Source: Mycolicibacterium neoaurum ATCC 25795 (lineage in GTDB: Bacteria; Actinomycetota; Actinomycetes; Mycobacteriales; Mycobacteriaceae). Taken from it: 64,000 nt of DNA. The stretch is taken from positions 1 through 64,000 of the forward strand of contig NZ_JMDW01000009.1 of assembly GCF_000691525.1 (NCBI RefSeq), written 5' to 3'. This document shows positions 38,249 to 47,300 of this stretch, one piece after another. A model generated the notes under the pieces. It was not told the DNA's origin, searched no databases, and was given only the letters and a program-made list of their open reading frames with translations. Position numbers and translations under genes: made by a program. Position 1 is the first letter of the stretch; every line of letters begins with the position of its first letter.

Positions 38249-39610
38249 ATGCTGACGCAAGCCGAATTGGAGCGTCTCGTCGCCGCCGGAGAGATCGACA
38301 CGGTCATCGTCGCCTTCCCCGACATGCAGGGCAGGCTGACCGGTAAACGGGTATCGGCACGGCTGTTCGTCGAGGAAGTTGCCGCCCACGGCGCCGAATG
38401 CTGTAACTACCTGCTGGCCGTCGACGTGGACATGAACACCGTCGAGGGTTACGCAATGTCCAGCTGGGAAACCGGCTACGGCGATATGGTGATGACCCCC
38501 GACTTCGACACGCTGCGCCTGCTGCCGTGGTTGCCCGGCTCGGCGCTGCTGATGGCCGATCTGTCGTTCACCGACGGCACGCCGGTCGCCCCGGCGCCGC
38601 GCAGCATCCTGGCCGCGCAGCTCAAACGGCTGGCCGACCGCGGGCTGAGCGCGTATGTGGGCACCGAGCTGGAGTTCATGGTTTTCGACGACACCTTCCG
38701 CGATGCGTGGAAGGCCGGCTACCGCGGGCTGACCCCGGCCAGCGACTACAACATCGACTACGCGATGTTGGCCTCGACCCGGATGGAACCGCTACTGCGC
38801 GATATCCGACTCGGCATGGACGGCGCCGGAATGTACTGCGAGGGCGTCAAGGGGGAGTGCAATCTCGGCCAGCAGGAGATCGCCTTCCGGTACGACGAAG
38901 CGCTGGTCACCTGCGACAACCACACCATCTACAAGAACGGTGCCAAGGAAATCGCCGACCAGCACGGCAAGTCGTTGACCTTCATGGCCAAGTTCGACGA
39001 ACGCGAAGGCAACAGCTGCCATATCCACATATCTCTTCGGGGTGCCGGTGGGGACAACGACGGAGCGGCCGTCTTCGCCGATGACAATGATCCGCTCGGG
39101 ATGTCGGCGATGTTTCGCAGCTTCGTGGCCGGCCAGCTCGCCACGCTGCGCGAGATGAGCCTGTGGTATGCGCCGAACATCAACTCCTACAAGAGATTCG
39201 CCGACGGCAGTTTCGCCCCGACCGCGGTGGCCTGGGGGCTGGACAACCGGACCTGCGCGCTGCGCGTCGTCGGGCACGGCCAGGGCATGCGGATGGAGAA
39301 CCGGGCACCCGGTGGCGATGTCAACCAGTACCTGGCCGTATCGGCGCTGATCGCCGGTGGGCTCTACGGTATCGACAACGAGCTGGAACTCCCGGATGCG
39401 TTGGCGGGCAATGCCTATACCAGCGGTGCCGACCGCCTGCCGACCACTCTGGCCGAGGCCGCCGATCTCTTCGAGGCATCGCAGGTCGCGCGCGACGCGT
39501 TCGGGGACGAGGTTGTCGAGCACTACCTGAACAACGCTCGGGTCGAGCTGAAGGCCTTCAACGCCGCGGTCACCGACTGGGAGAGGGTACGGGGTTTTGA
39601 GCGGCTCTGA
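38249..39610 (+). CDS. glnA4: Glutamine synthetase-like gamma-glutamyl-amide ligase (GlnA4 type)
   Basis: This 453 aa protein has the glutamine-synthetase fold: G-T-E-L-E-F-M-V-F near residue 145, E-C-N-L-G-Q-Q-E-I near 210, H-I-H-I-S-L near 260 and N-R-T-C-A-L-R-V near 335. It lacks the adenylylation loop and other GlnA features. In Streptomyces coelicolor GlnA4 joins glutamate to ethanolamine; PuuA does the same with polyamines. The next genes encode a PuuD-like hydrolase and a PuuC-like dehydrogenase, so this is likely a catabolic gamma-glutamyl-amine synthetase. Confidence 0.88.
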   Translation: MLTQAELERLVAAGEIDTVIVAFPDMQGRLTGKRVSARLFVEEVAAHGAECCNYLLAVDVDMNTVEGYAMSSWETGYGDMVMTPDFDTLRLLPWLPGSALLMADLSFTDGTPVAPAPRSILAAQLKRLADRGLSAYVGTELEFMVFDDTFRDAWKAGYRGLTPASDYNIDYAMLASTRMEPLLRDIRLGMDGAGMYCEGVKGECNLGQQEIAFRYDEALVTCDNHTIYKNGAKEIADQHGKSLTFMAKFDEREGNSCHIHISLRGAGGDNDGAAVFADDNDPLGMSAMFRSFVAGQLATLREMSLWYAPNINSYKRFADGSFAPTAVAWGLDNRTCALRVVGHGQGMRMENRAPGGDVNQYLAVSALIAGGLYGIDNELELPDALAGNAYTSGADRLPTTLAEAADLFEASQVARDAFGDEVVEHYLNNARVELKAFNAAVTDWERVRGFERL

Positions 39611-40397
39611 GAATCCCGAAACACACCCCGGGTCGCTCCGCTCCAGCCCGCCGATCCTGGGCCTGACGACGTATCTGCAGCAGGCCCAGACCGGTGTCTG
39701 GGACGTGCAGGCCAGCTTCCTGCCCGCCATCTATCTGCAGGGGGTGAACCTGGCCGGCGGCACCGCGGTACTGCTGCCGCCCCAGCGGCCCGACGTCGCC
39801 GACCGGGTGCTCGACGGTCTCGACGGATTGGTCATCACCGGAGGTCGCGATGTCGATCCCGCGACGTACGGCCAGGGCAGGCACCCGCTGACCGACGAGC
39901 CTGCCGGTGACCGCGATGCCTGGGAATTCGCCCTCGTCGAGCGGGCGTTGGCGCGTCGGCTTCCGGTGCTCGGGATCTGCCGCGGTGCACAGGTTCTCAA
40001 CGTCGTGCTCGGGGGCACGCTGCACCAGCATCTGCCCGATGTGCTCGGGCACAGCCGCCACCAACTCGGCAATGCGGTGTTCACCACCTCGGCGGTGGTG
40101 ACGGTGCCCGGAACCCGGCTTGCCGCATTGATCGGTGAGAGCACCGACGCCCAGTGCTATCACCACCAGGGCATCGACCGGCTCGGGCGCGGGCTGATCG
40201 TCAGCGCGCTCGACGGTGCCGACCGCACCATCGAAGCCGTGGAACTCGACCCCGGCGCCCACCCGGATCAGTTCGCCATCGCCGTGCAATGGCATCCCGA
40301 GGAGCGTCTGGACGATCTGCGCCTGTTCGCCGCCGTCGTCGCCGCCGCCCGGGAGCACGCGCACACCAGACATCCATCGACAGAAAGCGTTTCATGA
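39597..40397 (+). CDS. Gamma-glutamyl-amide hydrolase, class I glutamine amidotransferase (PuuD-like)
   Basis: This 266 aa peptidase-C26-type protein has nucleophile C128 in G-I-C-R-G-A-Q and the partner H233 and E235 in W-H-P-E. Family members cleave gamma-glutamyl-GABA or related amides, releasing glutamate. It begins at TTG 39597, 14 bases inside the preceding gene, and ends in an ATGA overlap with the dehydrogenase. Its place fits the last step of a gamma-glutamylated-amine pathway. Confidence 0.88.
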   Translation: MSGSENPETHPGSLRSSPPILGLTTYLQQAQTGVWDVQASFLPAIYLQGVNLAGGTAVLLPPQRPDVADRVLDGLDGLVITGGRDVDPATYGQGRHPLTDEPAGDRDAWEFALVERALARRLPVLGICRGAQVLNVVLGGTLHQHLPDVLGHSRHQLGNAVFTTSAVVTVPGTRLAALIGESTDAQCYHHQGIDRLGRGLIVSALDGADRTIEAVELDPGAHPDQFAIAVQWHPEERLDDLRLFAAVVAAAREHAHTRHPSTESVS

Positions 40398-41761
40398 CCA
40401 GCTGTGACGTCATCAACCCGGCGACCGAGGAGGTGCTGCGCCAGGTCGAACTGCTCGACGTCGCCGCCGTCGACGATGCGGTGGCCCGTGCCGTCGTCGC
40501 GCAACGGAAGTGGGCCCGGCTCGCACCCGCGGAGCGGGCTGCCGCACTGCGTGCCTTCGCCGCGGCCGTGGACACCCACATCGGCGAACTCGCCGCCCTC
40601 GAGGTGGCCAACTCCGGGCACCCGATCGGCCAGGCCGAATGGGAGGCCGCCCATGTCCGGGATGTGCTGACCTTCTATGCGGCGAGCCCGGAACGCCTGT
40701 CCGGCAAGCAGATCCCGGTCGCCGGCGGCATCGACGTGACGTTCAACGAACCACTCGGAGTGGTGGGCATCATCACCCCGTGGAACTTCCCGATGACCAT
40801 CGCGTCCTGGGGATTCGCTCCCGCGCTGGCCGCAGGCAATGCCGTCTTGGTCAAACCCGCCGAGTGGACCCCGCTGACCACGTTGCGGCTGGCCGAGCTG
40901 GCCGTCACCGCCGGCCTGGACCCCGACCTGTTCCAGGTGCTGCCCGGGGCGGGCCCGGTGGTGGGGGAGCGGTTCGTCACCCACGAGAACGTTCGCAAGG
41001 TCGTCTTCACCGGCTCCACTGCGGTCGGCACCCGGGTGATGGCAGGGGCCGCCGCGCACGTCAAGCGGGTGACCCTGGAACTGGGTGGCAAGAGCGCCAA
41101 CATCATCTTCGACGATTGCGATCTCGAGCGAGCGGCGGCGACAGCACCCTACGGCGTTTTCGACAACGCCGGACAGGACTGTTGCGCGCGCAGCCGGATC
41201 CTGGTGCAGCGCAATGTCTACGAGCGATTCATGGAACTCCTTGAGCCCGCCGTTGCCGGGGTCAGGGTGGGTGACCCGTCATCACCGGCGACCGAGATGG
41301 GGCCGCTGGTATCGCGCAAGCATTGGGAGTCGGTGCGTAGCTACGTGCCCGACGACGCGCCGATCGCGTTCCGCGGATCTGCACCGCAGGGCCCCGGCTT
41401 CTGGTTCCCGCCGACTGTCCTGACCCCGCAGCGCACCGACCGCACCGTCACCGAGGAGATCTTCGGACCCGTCGTCACGGTGCTGCCCTTCGACGACGAG
41501 GCCGACGCCATCGCGCTGGCCAACGACACCGAATACGGGTTGTCCGGTTCGATCTGGACCGACAACCTGTCGCGGGCGTTGCGGGTGTCGCGTGCCGTCG
41601 AGGCGGGCAACCTGAGCGTCAACTCGCATTCGTCGGTCCGCTACACCACCCCCTTCGGTGGATTCAAGCAATCCGGTCTCGGCCGCGAGCTCGGCCCGGA
41701 TGCGCCGCTGTCCTTCACCGAGACCAAGAACGTGTTCATCGCCGTCGGCGAAGCCCAGTAG
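40394..41761 (+). CDS. NAD(P)-dependent aldehyde dehydrogenase
   Basis: This 455 aa enzyme has the cofactor-binding P-W-N-F-P (129-133), F-T-G-S-T-A-V-G (206-213), the general base E229 (L-E-L-G-G-K-S) and the catalytic C263 in G-Q-D-C-C; a second Cys directly follows. It would oxidise the gamma-glutamyl aldehyde made in the pathway. It corresponds to M. tuberculosis AldC. ATG 40394 overlaps the preceding stop. Confidence 0.9.
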   Translation: MTSCDVINPATEEVLRQVELLDVAAVDDAVARAVVAQRKWARLAPAERAAALRAFAAAVDTHIGELAALEVANSGHPIGQAEWEAAHVRDVLTFYAASPERLSGKQIPVAGGIDVTFNEPLGVVGIITPWNFPMTIASWGFAPALAAGNAVLVKPAEWTPLTTLRLAELAVTAGLDPDLFQVLPGAGPVVGERFVTHENVRKVVFTGSTAVGTRVMAGAAAHVKRVTLELGGKSANIIFDDCDLERAAATAPYGVFDNAGQDCCARSRILVQRNVYERFMELLEPAVAGVRVGDPSSPATEMGPLVSRKHWESVRSYVPDDAPIAFRGSAPQGPGFWFPPTVLTPQRTDRTVTEEIFGPVVTVLPFDDEADAIALANDTEYGLSGSIWTDNLSRALRVSRAVEAGNLSVNSHSSVRYTTPFGGFKQSGLGRELGPDAPLSFTETKNVFIAVGEAQ

Positions 41762-41772
41762 AGGAGAGGCAA

Positions 41773-42546
41773 GTGGATCTGACCCAGCGACTCAAGGACA
41801 AGGTCGCCGTCATCACCGGCGGCGCCAGCGGGATAGGTCTGGCCGCCGCGAAGCGCATGCAGGCCGAGGGCGCCATCGTGGTCATCGGTGATGTGGACCC
41901 GGCCACCGGTCAGTCGGTCGCCAACGATCTCAATGTGACATTCGTCCAGGTCGATGTCTCCGACCCGATCGCGGTGGACAACCTTTTCGACACCGCCTTC
42001 GAGGTACACGGCGGGGTGGACATCGCCTTCAACAACGCCGGAATCAGCCCGCCCGAGGATGACCTGATCGAGAACACCAGCCTGGATGCTTGGCAGCGGG
42101 TGCAGGACATAAACCTCAAATCGGTCTTCCTCTGCTCGAAAGCCGCACTGCGGCACATGGTTCCCGCGCAGCGCGGGTCGATCATCAACACCGCGTCGTT
42201 CGTCGCGGTGATGGGTTCGGCGACCTCCCAGATCTCCTACACCGCCTCCAAGGGCGGCGTGCTGGCGATGTCGCGTGAGCTCGGTGTTCAGTTCGCGCGC
42301 CAGGGTATTCGGGTCAACGCGTTGTGCCCGGGGCCGGTGAACACCCCGCTGCTCAAGGAATTGTTCGCCAAGGATCCCGAGCGGGCGGCGCGCAGGCTGG
42401 TGCACGTGCCGGTCGGCCGGTTCGCTGAGCCCGAGGAGCTCGCCGCCGCCGTGGCCTTCCTGGCCAGCGATGACGCGTCGTTCATCACCGGCTCGTCGTT
42501 CCTCGTCGACGGCGGCATCAGCTCGGCCTACGTGACACCGCTGTAA
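41773..42546 (+). CDS. Short-chain dehydrogenase/reductase
   Basis: This 257 aa classical SDR has T-G-G-A-S-G-I-G (15-22), N-N-A-G (87-90), and the catalytic S142, Y156 and K160 (Y-x-x-x-K). D40 at the end of beta-2 suggests NAD(H) preference. It may interconvert an alcohol and aldehyde within the operon. GTG 41773 follows GAGGAGAGG. The substrate is unknown. Confidence 0.9.
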   Translation: MDLTQRLKDKVAVITGGASGIGLAAAKRMQAEGAIVVIGDVDPATGQSVANDLNVTFVQVDVSDPIAVDNLFDTAFEVHGGVDIAFNNAGISPPEDDLIENTSLDAWQRVQDINLKSVFLCSKAALRHMVPAQRGSIINTASFVAVMGSATSQISYTASKGGVLAMSRELGVQFARQGIRVNALCPGPVNTPLLKELFAKDPERAARRLVHVPVGRFAEPEELAAAVAFLASDDASFITGSSFLVDGGISSAYVTPL

Positions 42547-42558
42547 GGGAGGCTTCCG

Positions 42559-43287
42559 TTGTCGGTGGGACCGGATCCGCAGCCTGCCAGTGATGCCTTG
42601 TTGCGTCCGGTCCGGCTCGGCAACGCGTTCGAGGACACCGTGGGCAGGCTGCTGCAGATGATTCGGCTCGGGGTGTTGGCCCCCGGTGACTCGTTGCCAC
42701 CGGAACGGGAGCTCGCCGCCCGGCTCGGTGTCAGCCGCGACACCGTGCGCGAGGCCATCAAATCGCTGGCAGATACCGGCTATCTGGTCTCCAAACGCGG
42801 CCGTTACGGCGGCACCTTCCTGGCCGACGCGCTGCCCGAGCATGCGCAGGCCGGCGACGGTGACACGGTCACCCGCGATGTCCTCGATGATGTGCTGCGG
42901 CTGCGCGAGATCCTGGAGGTGGGGGCGGCGCGGACGGCGGCCACTCGCACCCTGACCGAGGCCGAGGCCGCCGAATTGCGCTCGCGCTGCGCGGATGTCC
43001 GCGGTGCCGCCGCCGAGGACTACCGAAGGCTGGACTCACGTTTGCACCTGGCCATCGCCGAGGCCGCCGGTTCGGTCTCCTTGGTGCCGCTGGTAGCCGA
43101 GAACCGGATGCGGATCAATGCATTGCTCGACCAGATCCCGCTGCTGGGCCGCAACATCTCGCACTCGGACGAACAGCACGATGCCATCGTCGAGGCCATC
43201 CTGGCCGGGGACGCCGGCGCCGCCGCCGACGCCATGTGCGCGCACCTTGCCGGCTCGGCGGCGCTGCTGCACGGCTTCCTGGACTGA
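42559..43287 (+). CDS. GntR/FadR-family transcriptional regulator
   Basis: This 242 aa protein has an N-terminal winged helix (P-P-E-R-E-L-A-A-R-L-G-V-S-R-D-T-V-R-E-A-I) and a C-terminal FCD ligand domain (D-x-x-x-H-x-x-I-A motif D-S-R-L-H-L-A-I-A; H-D-A-I). It closes the operon and probably controls it in response to a pathway acid. The start is TTG 42559, 6 bases after GGGAGG; GTG 42565 is less well spaced. Confidence 0.9.
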   Translation: MSVGPDPQPASDALLRPVRLGNAFEDTVGRLLQMIRLGVLAPGDSLPPERELAARLGVSRDTVREAIKSLADTGYLVSKRGRYGGTFLADALPEHAQAGDGDTVTRDVLDDVLRLREILEVGAARTAATRTLTEAEAAELRSRCADVRGAAAEDYRRLDSRLHLAIAEAAGSVSLVPLVAENRMRINALLDQIPLLGRNISHSDEQHDAIVEAILAGDAGAAADAMCAHLAGSAALLHGFLD

Positions 43288-43316
43288 GCACCGCGACGAA
43301 CACCGCGGTCGGCGAC

Positions 43317-43322
43317 TAGATT
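43317..43322 (+). promoter_or_regulatory. -10 element of arsR-type gene
   Basis: TAGATT ends 7 bases before ATG 43330, a leaderless arrangement that rules out the nearby in-frame TTG. Confidence 0.4.
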
Positions 43323-43329
43323 GCCAGTC

Positions 43330-43650
43330 ATGGAGGACGCGTCGGCGGTAGGAAAGGCGTCATCGGCGCTGACCGATGTCGACACCGGTGAATGGGCCCG
43401 TCGCTTCGATCTGTTGTCCGACGCACACCGGCTGGAGATCCTGCTCAGCCTGCACCGTGTGCCGGGCATCTGTGTCGGCGATCTTGCCGCAGCCCTGAAC
43501 CGGTCGGAAAATGCCGTCTCACAAGCGCTTCGAGTGCTACGCGGGCAGGGCTGGGTGGAGAGCACTCGCACCGGCCGAACGGTGAGCTACCGGCTCGACG
43601 ACGAGATCGTGCACGATCTGCTGCATTGGATCGGCGCCGGTCACAGCTGA
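43330..43650 (+). CDS. ArsR/SmtB-family metal-responsive regulator
   Basis: This 106 aa winged-helix protein has the ArsR core (F-D-L-L-S-D-A-H-R-L-E-I-L-L-S-L; N-A-V-S-Q-A-L-R-V-L-R). The last helix, D-D-E-I-V-H-D-L-L-H-W-I-G-A-G-H, carries Asp/His residues of the kind that bind Ni/Co in NmtR and KmtR. The adjacent gene is a nickel/cobalt permease, so it is likely its regulator. Metal specificity is inferred. Confidence 0.85.
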   Translation: MEDASAVGKASSALTDVDTGEWARRFDLLSDAHRLEILLSLHRVPGICVGDLAAALNRSENAVSQALRVLRGQGWVESTRTGRTVSYRLDDEIVHDLLHWIGAGHS

Positions 43651-43673
43651 GGCGAGCGCGGGGAGCGGACCGG

Positions 43674-43716
43674 ACATCTTTTCGCTTGGACAGATGTTGG
43701 AGTGTCGGCTTAGGCT
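43674..43716 (+). promoter_or_regulatory. nicT promoter with overlapping inverted repeat
   Basis: ACATCT (43674-43679) and AGATGT (43692-43697) form a 6-base inverted repeat with 12 bases between. TTGGAC (43686-43691) and TAGGCT (43711-43716) look like -35 and -10 with a 19-base spacer; the repeat flanks the -35. ATG follows after 6 bases. This may be the ArsR-type operator. Confidence 0.45.
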
Positions 43717-43722
43717 CGGTCG

Positions 43723-44811
43723 ATGAACACCCCCGCGCCTCGGTCGAGCACGCTCACCTTCGACCGAACCGACTGGATGACGATCGCCGCAATGGCCGTC
43801 GTCGTGGTCTCGTTGCACGCTTTCGGCTGGGGAGTGCTTGTGCTGGGGGTTGCGCCCCAACACATCACGCTCGGATCGGCCGGGGTCTTCGGCGTCGGTC
43901 TCGGGGTCACCGCCTACCTGCTCGGCGTCCGGCACGCGTTCGACGCCGACCATATCGCCGTCATCGACAACACCACCCGCAAGTTGGTCGGTGAGGGCAG
44001 GCGATCGATGTCGACGGGCTTCTGGTTCTCGCTCGGACATTCCAGCGTCGTCTTCGGATTGGCGCTGCTGCTCGCGCTCGGGGTGCGGGCGCTGGCCGGC
44101 CCCGTGCAGGATGAGAGCTCGTCGATGCTGCAGACCCTCGGACTCATCGGTTCGGTGGTCGCGGGGACATTCCTCATCCTGATCGGGGTGACGAACCTGT
44201 TCGCGGTGGTGGGTATCGCCAAGGTGTTGCGCGATATGCGCTCCGGTGACTTCGACGAGGCCGAGCTCGAGCGTCAACTGAACAATCGTGGCTTCCTGGC
44301 ACGGCTTCTGGGCAGGGTGATGAGGCGGGTCAGCAAGCCCTGGCACCTGTATCCGGTCGGTCTGCTGATGGGTCTGGGATTCGACACTGCCACCCAGGTC
44401 GCGCTGCTGGTGTTGGCGGCGGGGACCGCGGCCTTCACGCTGCCGTGGTACGCGATCATGGTGCTGCCGGTCTTGTTCGCGGCCGGGATGAGCCTGTTCG
44501 ACGCGCTCGACGGAATCTTCATGTCCCGCGCATACGGGTGGGCGTTCCTGCATCCGGTCCGCAAGGTGTACTACAACCTGACCGTGACGGTGCTTTCGGT
44601 GTTCGTCGCACTCGCCGTGGGCGTCATCGTGTTGGCCGGATTGGTCACCGATCGCTTCGGCCTGGAGACCGGTGTGCTGGCCGCGATCGGTTCGGCCGAT
44701 CTCGAATTCGTCGGCTTCATGATCGTCGGAATGTTCGTCGGTACCTGGCTGATCGCCTTGGCGTACTGGCGGTTCGGGCGCGTCGAGCAGCGCTGGAGCG
44801 GCAGCGTCTGA
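43723..44811 (+). CDS. nicT: Nickel/cobalt permease (NiCoT family)
   Basis: This 362 aa membrane protein has eight predicted helices. It shows the NiCoT signature R-H-A-F-D-A-D-H-I in helix 2, L-G-F-D-T-A-T, and G-M-S-L-F-D-A-L-D-G, which bind and select Ni2+/Co2+. It supplies metal for urease, hydrogenase or cobalamin synthesis; the cobalamin genes at 49-54 kb make cobalt a plausible cargo. No ribosome binding site; the promoter supports a leaderless start. Confidence 0.94.
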   Translation: MNTPAPRSSTLTFDRTDWMTIAAMAVVVVSLHAFGWGVLVLGVAPQHITLGSAGVFGVGLGVTAYLLGVRHAFDADHIAVIDNTTRKLVGEGRRSMSTGFWFSLGHSSVVFGLALLLALGVRALAGPVQDESSSMLQTLGLIGSVVAGTFLILIGVTNLFAVVGIAKVLRDMRSGDFDEAELERQLNNRGFLARLLGRVMRRVSKPWHLYPVGLLMGLGFDTATQVALLVLAAGTAAFTLPWYAIMVLPVLFAAGMSLFDALDGIFMSRAYGWAFLHPVRKVYYNLTVTVLSVFVALAVGVIVLAGLVTDRFGLETGVLAAIGSADLEFVGFMIVGMFVGTWLIALAYWRFGRVEQRWSGSV

Positions 44812-44816
44812 TCTCG

Positions 44817-46208
44817 CTAGACCAGACCCAGCAGCGCGTTCTCGATGACCTCGGGCAGCGCGGGATGAATCCAATACTGCCCGGTGGCAACCTCTTTGGC
44901 GGTCTGGCCAAAGCTGATCGCCTGGATCAACGGCTGGATGATCGACGATGCCTGATACCCCATGATGTGCGCGCCGAGTAGCTTGCCGGTCGCCCGGTCG
45001 CCGATGAGCTTGGCGATCCCGGTGGTGTCCTCCATGGCCCAGCCGTAGGCGGTGTCGCCGTAGCTCTGCACCTTGACGATGACATCGTGACCGGCGTCGC
45101 GGGCCTGGGCCTCGGTGAGTCCGACGGTGGCCAGTTGGGGATCGGTGAACACCGCCGAGGGCACATACCGGTGGTCGCTGGCGATCATCGCTGCGGTGTC
45201 GTCCCAGTCCCGCAGCAGGTTGTGCCGCACCACCCGCATCTCATGGTTGGCCACGTGCTTGAGCTGATAATTCGAGGACACGTCGCCCAGGGCCCACACC
45301 CCGCGCGCGCTGGTGCGCTGGAACTCGTCGACGACGATCATGCCATCGGAGACGTCGACGCCCGCCAGTTCGGCATCGAGCTGATCGCCGTTGGGCCGAC
45401 GACCGGTGGCCACCAGCAGCATGTCGGCGGCCAACTCGGTGCCGTCGTCGAGTTCGAGGACGACACCGTCGCCGTCCTGCGGGCGCGAGCCCACGACGTT
45501 GACGTGCGTCCGCAGATCCCATTTCTGGGCGGCCAGATCGGTGAAACGGTGGCACAGCGTCTCGTCGCAATGGGTCAGCAGACCAGGTCCGCGCACCACG
45601 ATGGTGATCCGCACGCCGAGTGCGGAGAACACGTGCGCGAACTCCGCGGCGACGAAACCGCCACCGACGATCACGAGCTGCTCGGGCAGTTCGTCGATGC
45701 GCATGATGTTGTCGCTGGTGTAGTACCGGACCCCGCACTCGGTGATCGCCGGCGGGATGACCGCCCGTGCGCCGGCGGCGATCACCACCTGATCAGAGCT
45801 GAACTGCGCGCCGTCCTCGGTGCGCAGCGTGTAACGCCCATCGGATACGCCGCTGAATCGGGTGTGACTGCCGTAGACGTCGATATTGGGCAGGCTGCGC
45901 TTGTAGGCCTCGCCGCCGCTGGCGATGGGGTCGATCCGGCCGAAGACCCGTGCGACGATATCGGGCCAGCGGATCTTGTCGATATGAGCATCCACGCCGT
46001 ACTGCGCGCTGTGGCGCACGGTGTGGGCGACCTCCGCGGCGTAGACGAACATCTTGGTCGGAATGCAGCCGACGTTCAGGCAGGTGCCGCCGAAGACGCC
46101 CTGCTCACAGATGGCGATGCGCATGTCGGCGTAGCGGGGGTCGACGTTCGGGTCGGGGATGCTGTTACCCGAACCGGTGCCGATGATCGTCAGGTCGTAA
46201 TGCTGCAT
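44817..46208 (-). CDS. mtr: Mycothione reductase
   Basis: This 463 aa FAD-dependent disulfide reductase has the redox pair C43-L-N-V-G-C48, an FAD-binding G-T-G-S-G-N start, an NADPH-binding G-G-G-F-V-A-A-E-F segment and a C-terminal H-P-A-L-P-E with the catalytic His. It recycles mycothione to mycothiol, the actinobacterial thiol, so it is diagnostic for this group. The gene is convergent with nicT, with only 5 bases between the stop codons, and follows the hydrolase by 9 bases. Confidence 0.95.
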   Translation of the reverse strand: MQHYDLTIIGTGSGNSIPDPNVDPRYADMRIAICEQGVFGGTCLNVGCIPTKMFVYAAEVAHTVRHSAQYGVDAHIDKIRWPDIVARVFGRIDPIASGGEAYKRSLPNIDVYGSHTRFSGVSDGRYTLRTEDGAQFSSDQVVIAAGARAVIPPAITECGVRYYTSDNIMRIDELPEQLVIVGGGFVAAEFAHVFSALGVRITIVVRGPGLLTHCDETLCHRFTDLAAQKWDLRTHVNVVGSRPQDGDGVVLELDDGTELAADMLLVATGRRPNGDQLDAELAGVDVSDGMIVVDEFQRTSARGVWALGDVSSNYQLKHVANHEMRVVRHNLLRDWDDTAAMIASDHRYVPSAVFTDPQLATVGLTEAQARDAGHDVIVKVQSYGDTAYGWAMEDTTGIAKLIGDRATGKLLGAHIMGYQASSIIQPLIQAISFGQTAKEVATGQYWIHPALPEVIENALLGLV

Positions 46209-46217
46209 ATGAGAGTC

Positions 46218-47210
46218 CTATCCGGCATGGGGCGCGGTCGATGTGGTCCCGCTCGTCAGATACCAGTCCAGCCACGTATCGAGTTCGCGGTAGGCCGCGG
46301 CCCGCGGTTCGGGCAGCGAGAGGAATACGTCGTGCTTGGCGTCGGTGATGGGCACGACCGTGAGCCGATTGCCGACACAGCCTGCCCAGCGCGCGATCTG
46401 GTCGACGTCGAGCACCGCGTCGCCGCGCTGGATCAGGTCCGGGTCGGAGACCTCGGCGACGCTGTGGTCCGAACGCAGGATGAGGCTGGGCACCCCGATA
46501 TCGAGGCCCCGGTGTAACCGTCTCTGCCCCCGGCGGATTGCGTTGATCCAGCCGAAGGTGATCGGGAATCCGCCGACGGGCTTCCAGTCCAGGTTGTAGT
46601 CGAACTCGCCGGCGAAGTCGCGGTGCAGGGTGGTGCCGTAGCCACCCACGCCGGGCTTGCGGACCACCGTCAGCTTGCGGACGCGCGCCAGCGCCATCAG
46701 TGCCGCGGAAGTGGGTGGGGTGCGCAGGACCGCCGGGCCGTGCAGGTCGAGGAAGGGGCTGTTGAGCACCAGCCCGGTGATCGGGCCGGTGGCGCCGCGC
46801 CGGTGCAGCCGATCCAGCCACAGCGAAAGGATCAGTCCACCGGCCGAATGTCCGTACATCAGCACCTGCTCGGCATCGACGGCAGTCAGTGCCGCCTGCA
46901 GCGCCGAATCGTAATGGGCCAGGTCCGAGGTGAAATGCGGGGTTTGGCCGGCCCGCCGCGACCGCCCGCACTTGGGTAGGTCCAGGGCGTAACAGGCGAA
47001 TCCGCGCCCGGCCAGGTGGTCGGCCAGTTCGGTGTGGAAGAAGTAGTCGGTGTAACCGTGCACCACCAGGACCGCGCGTGCGGCCCGCGGCTGCGGACGG
47101 TCGCGCGATACCAGCGTCGCCACCAGCTCGCCCTCACCATCGGGGTCGGCACCGAGAGGCAACTGGTGCTGCCAATAGCCTGGCAAGACGTCGGGCTCCC
47201 AGCCGGTCAC
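46218..47210 (-). CDS. Alpha/beta hydrolase (monoglyceride-lipase-like)
   Basis: This 330 aa protein has the H-G-Y-T-D oxyanion region, nucleophile Ser in Y-G-H-S-A-G-G, and a late D-H-S / A-K-H-D pair giving Asp and His. It resembles serine-aminopeptidase or monoacylglycerol-lipase-like hydrolases (Rv2854 by position). It precedes mtr in one transcript. The start is GTG 47210, because TAGAGT ends 7 bases before it; GTG 47219 would overlap that promoter. Confidence 0.87.
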   Translation of the reverse strand: MTGWEPDVLPGYWQHQLPLGADPDGEGELVATLVSRDRPQPRAARAVLVVHGYTDYFFHTELADHLAGRGFACYALDLPKCGRSRRAGQTPHFTSDLAHYDSALQAALTAVDAEQVLMYGHSAGGLILSLWLDRLHRRGATGPITGLVLNSPFLDLHGPAVLRTPPTSAALMALARVRKLTVVRKPGVGGYGTTLHRDFAGEFDYNLDWKPVGGFPITFGWINAIRRGQRRLHRGLDIGVPSLILRSDHSVAEVSDPDLIQRGDAVLDVDQIARWAGCVGNRLTVVPITDAKHDVFLSLPEPRAAAYRELDTWLDWYLTSGTTSTAPHAG

Positions 47211-47217
47211 GTCTGCC

Positions 47218-47223
47218 ACTCTA
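47218..47223 (-). promoter_or_regulatory. -10 element of hydrolase-mtr operon
   Basis: On the minus strand TAGAGT, 7 bases, then GTG 47210. It lies in the divergent region with mqo. Confidence 0.4.
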
Positions 47224-47287
47224 GTGACCCGTACGTCCGAACGGTCGGCGTGGCCGGGGCGAGCGATGCCACCGAGCCCGACGACGA

Positions 47288-47293
47288 TAACCT
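47288..47293 (+). promoter_or_regulatory. -10 element of mqo
   Basis: TAACCT ends 7 bases before GTG 47301. This chooses 47301 over the in-frame GTG 47295 and predicts a leaderless mRNA. Confidence 0.45.
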
Positions 47294-47300
47294 TGTGGTC

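Noticed and set aside
43392-43994. Plus-strand 200-codon frame across the arsR/nicT junction
   Set aside because: It is Arg-rich shadow coding that overlaps two well-supported genes and their promoter.
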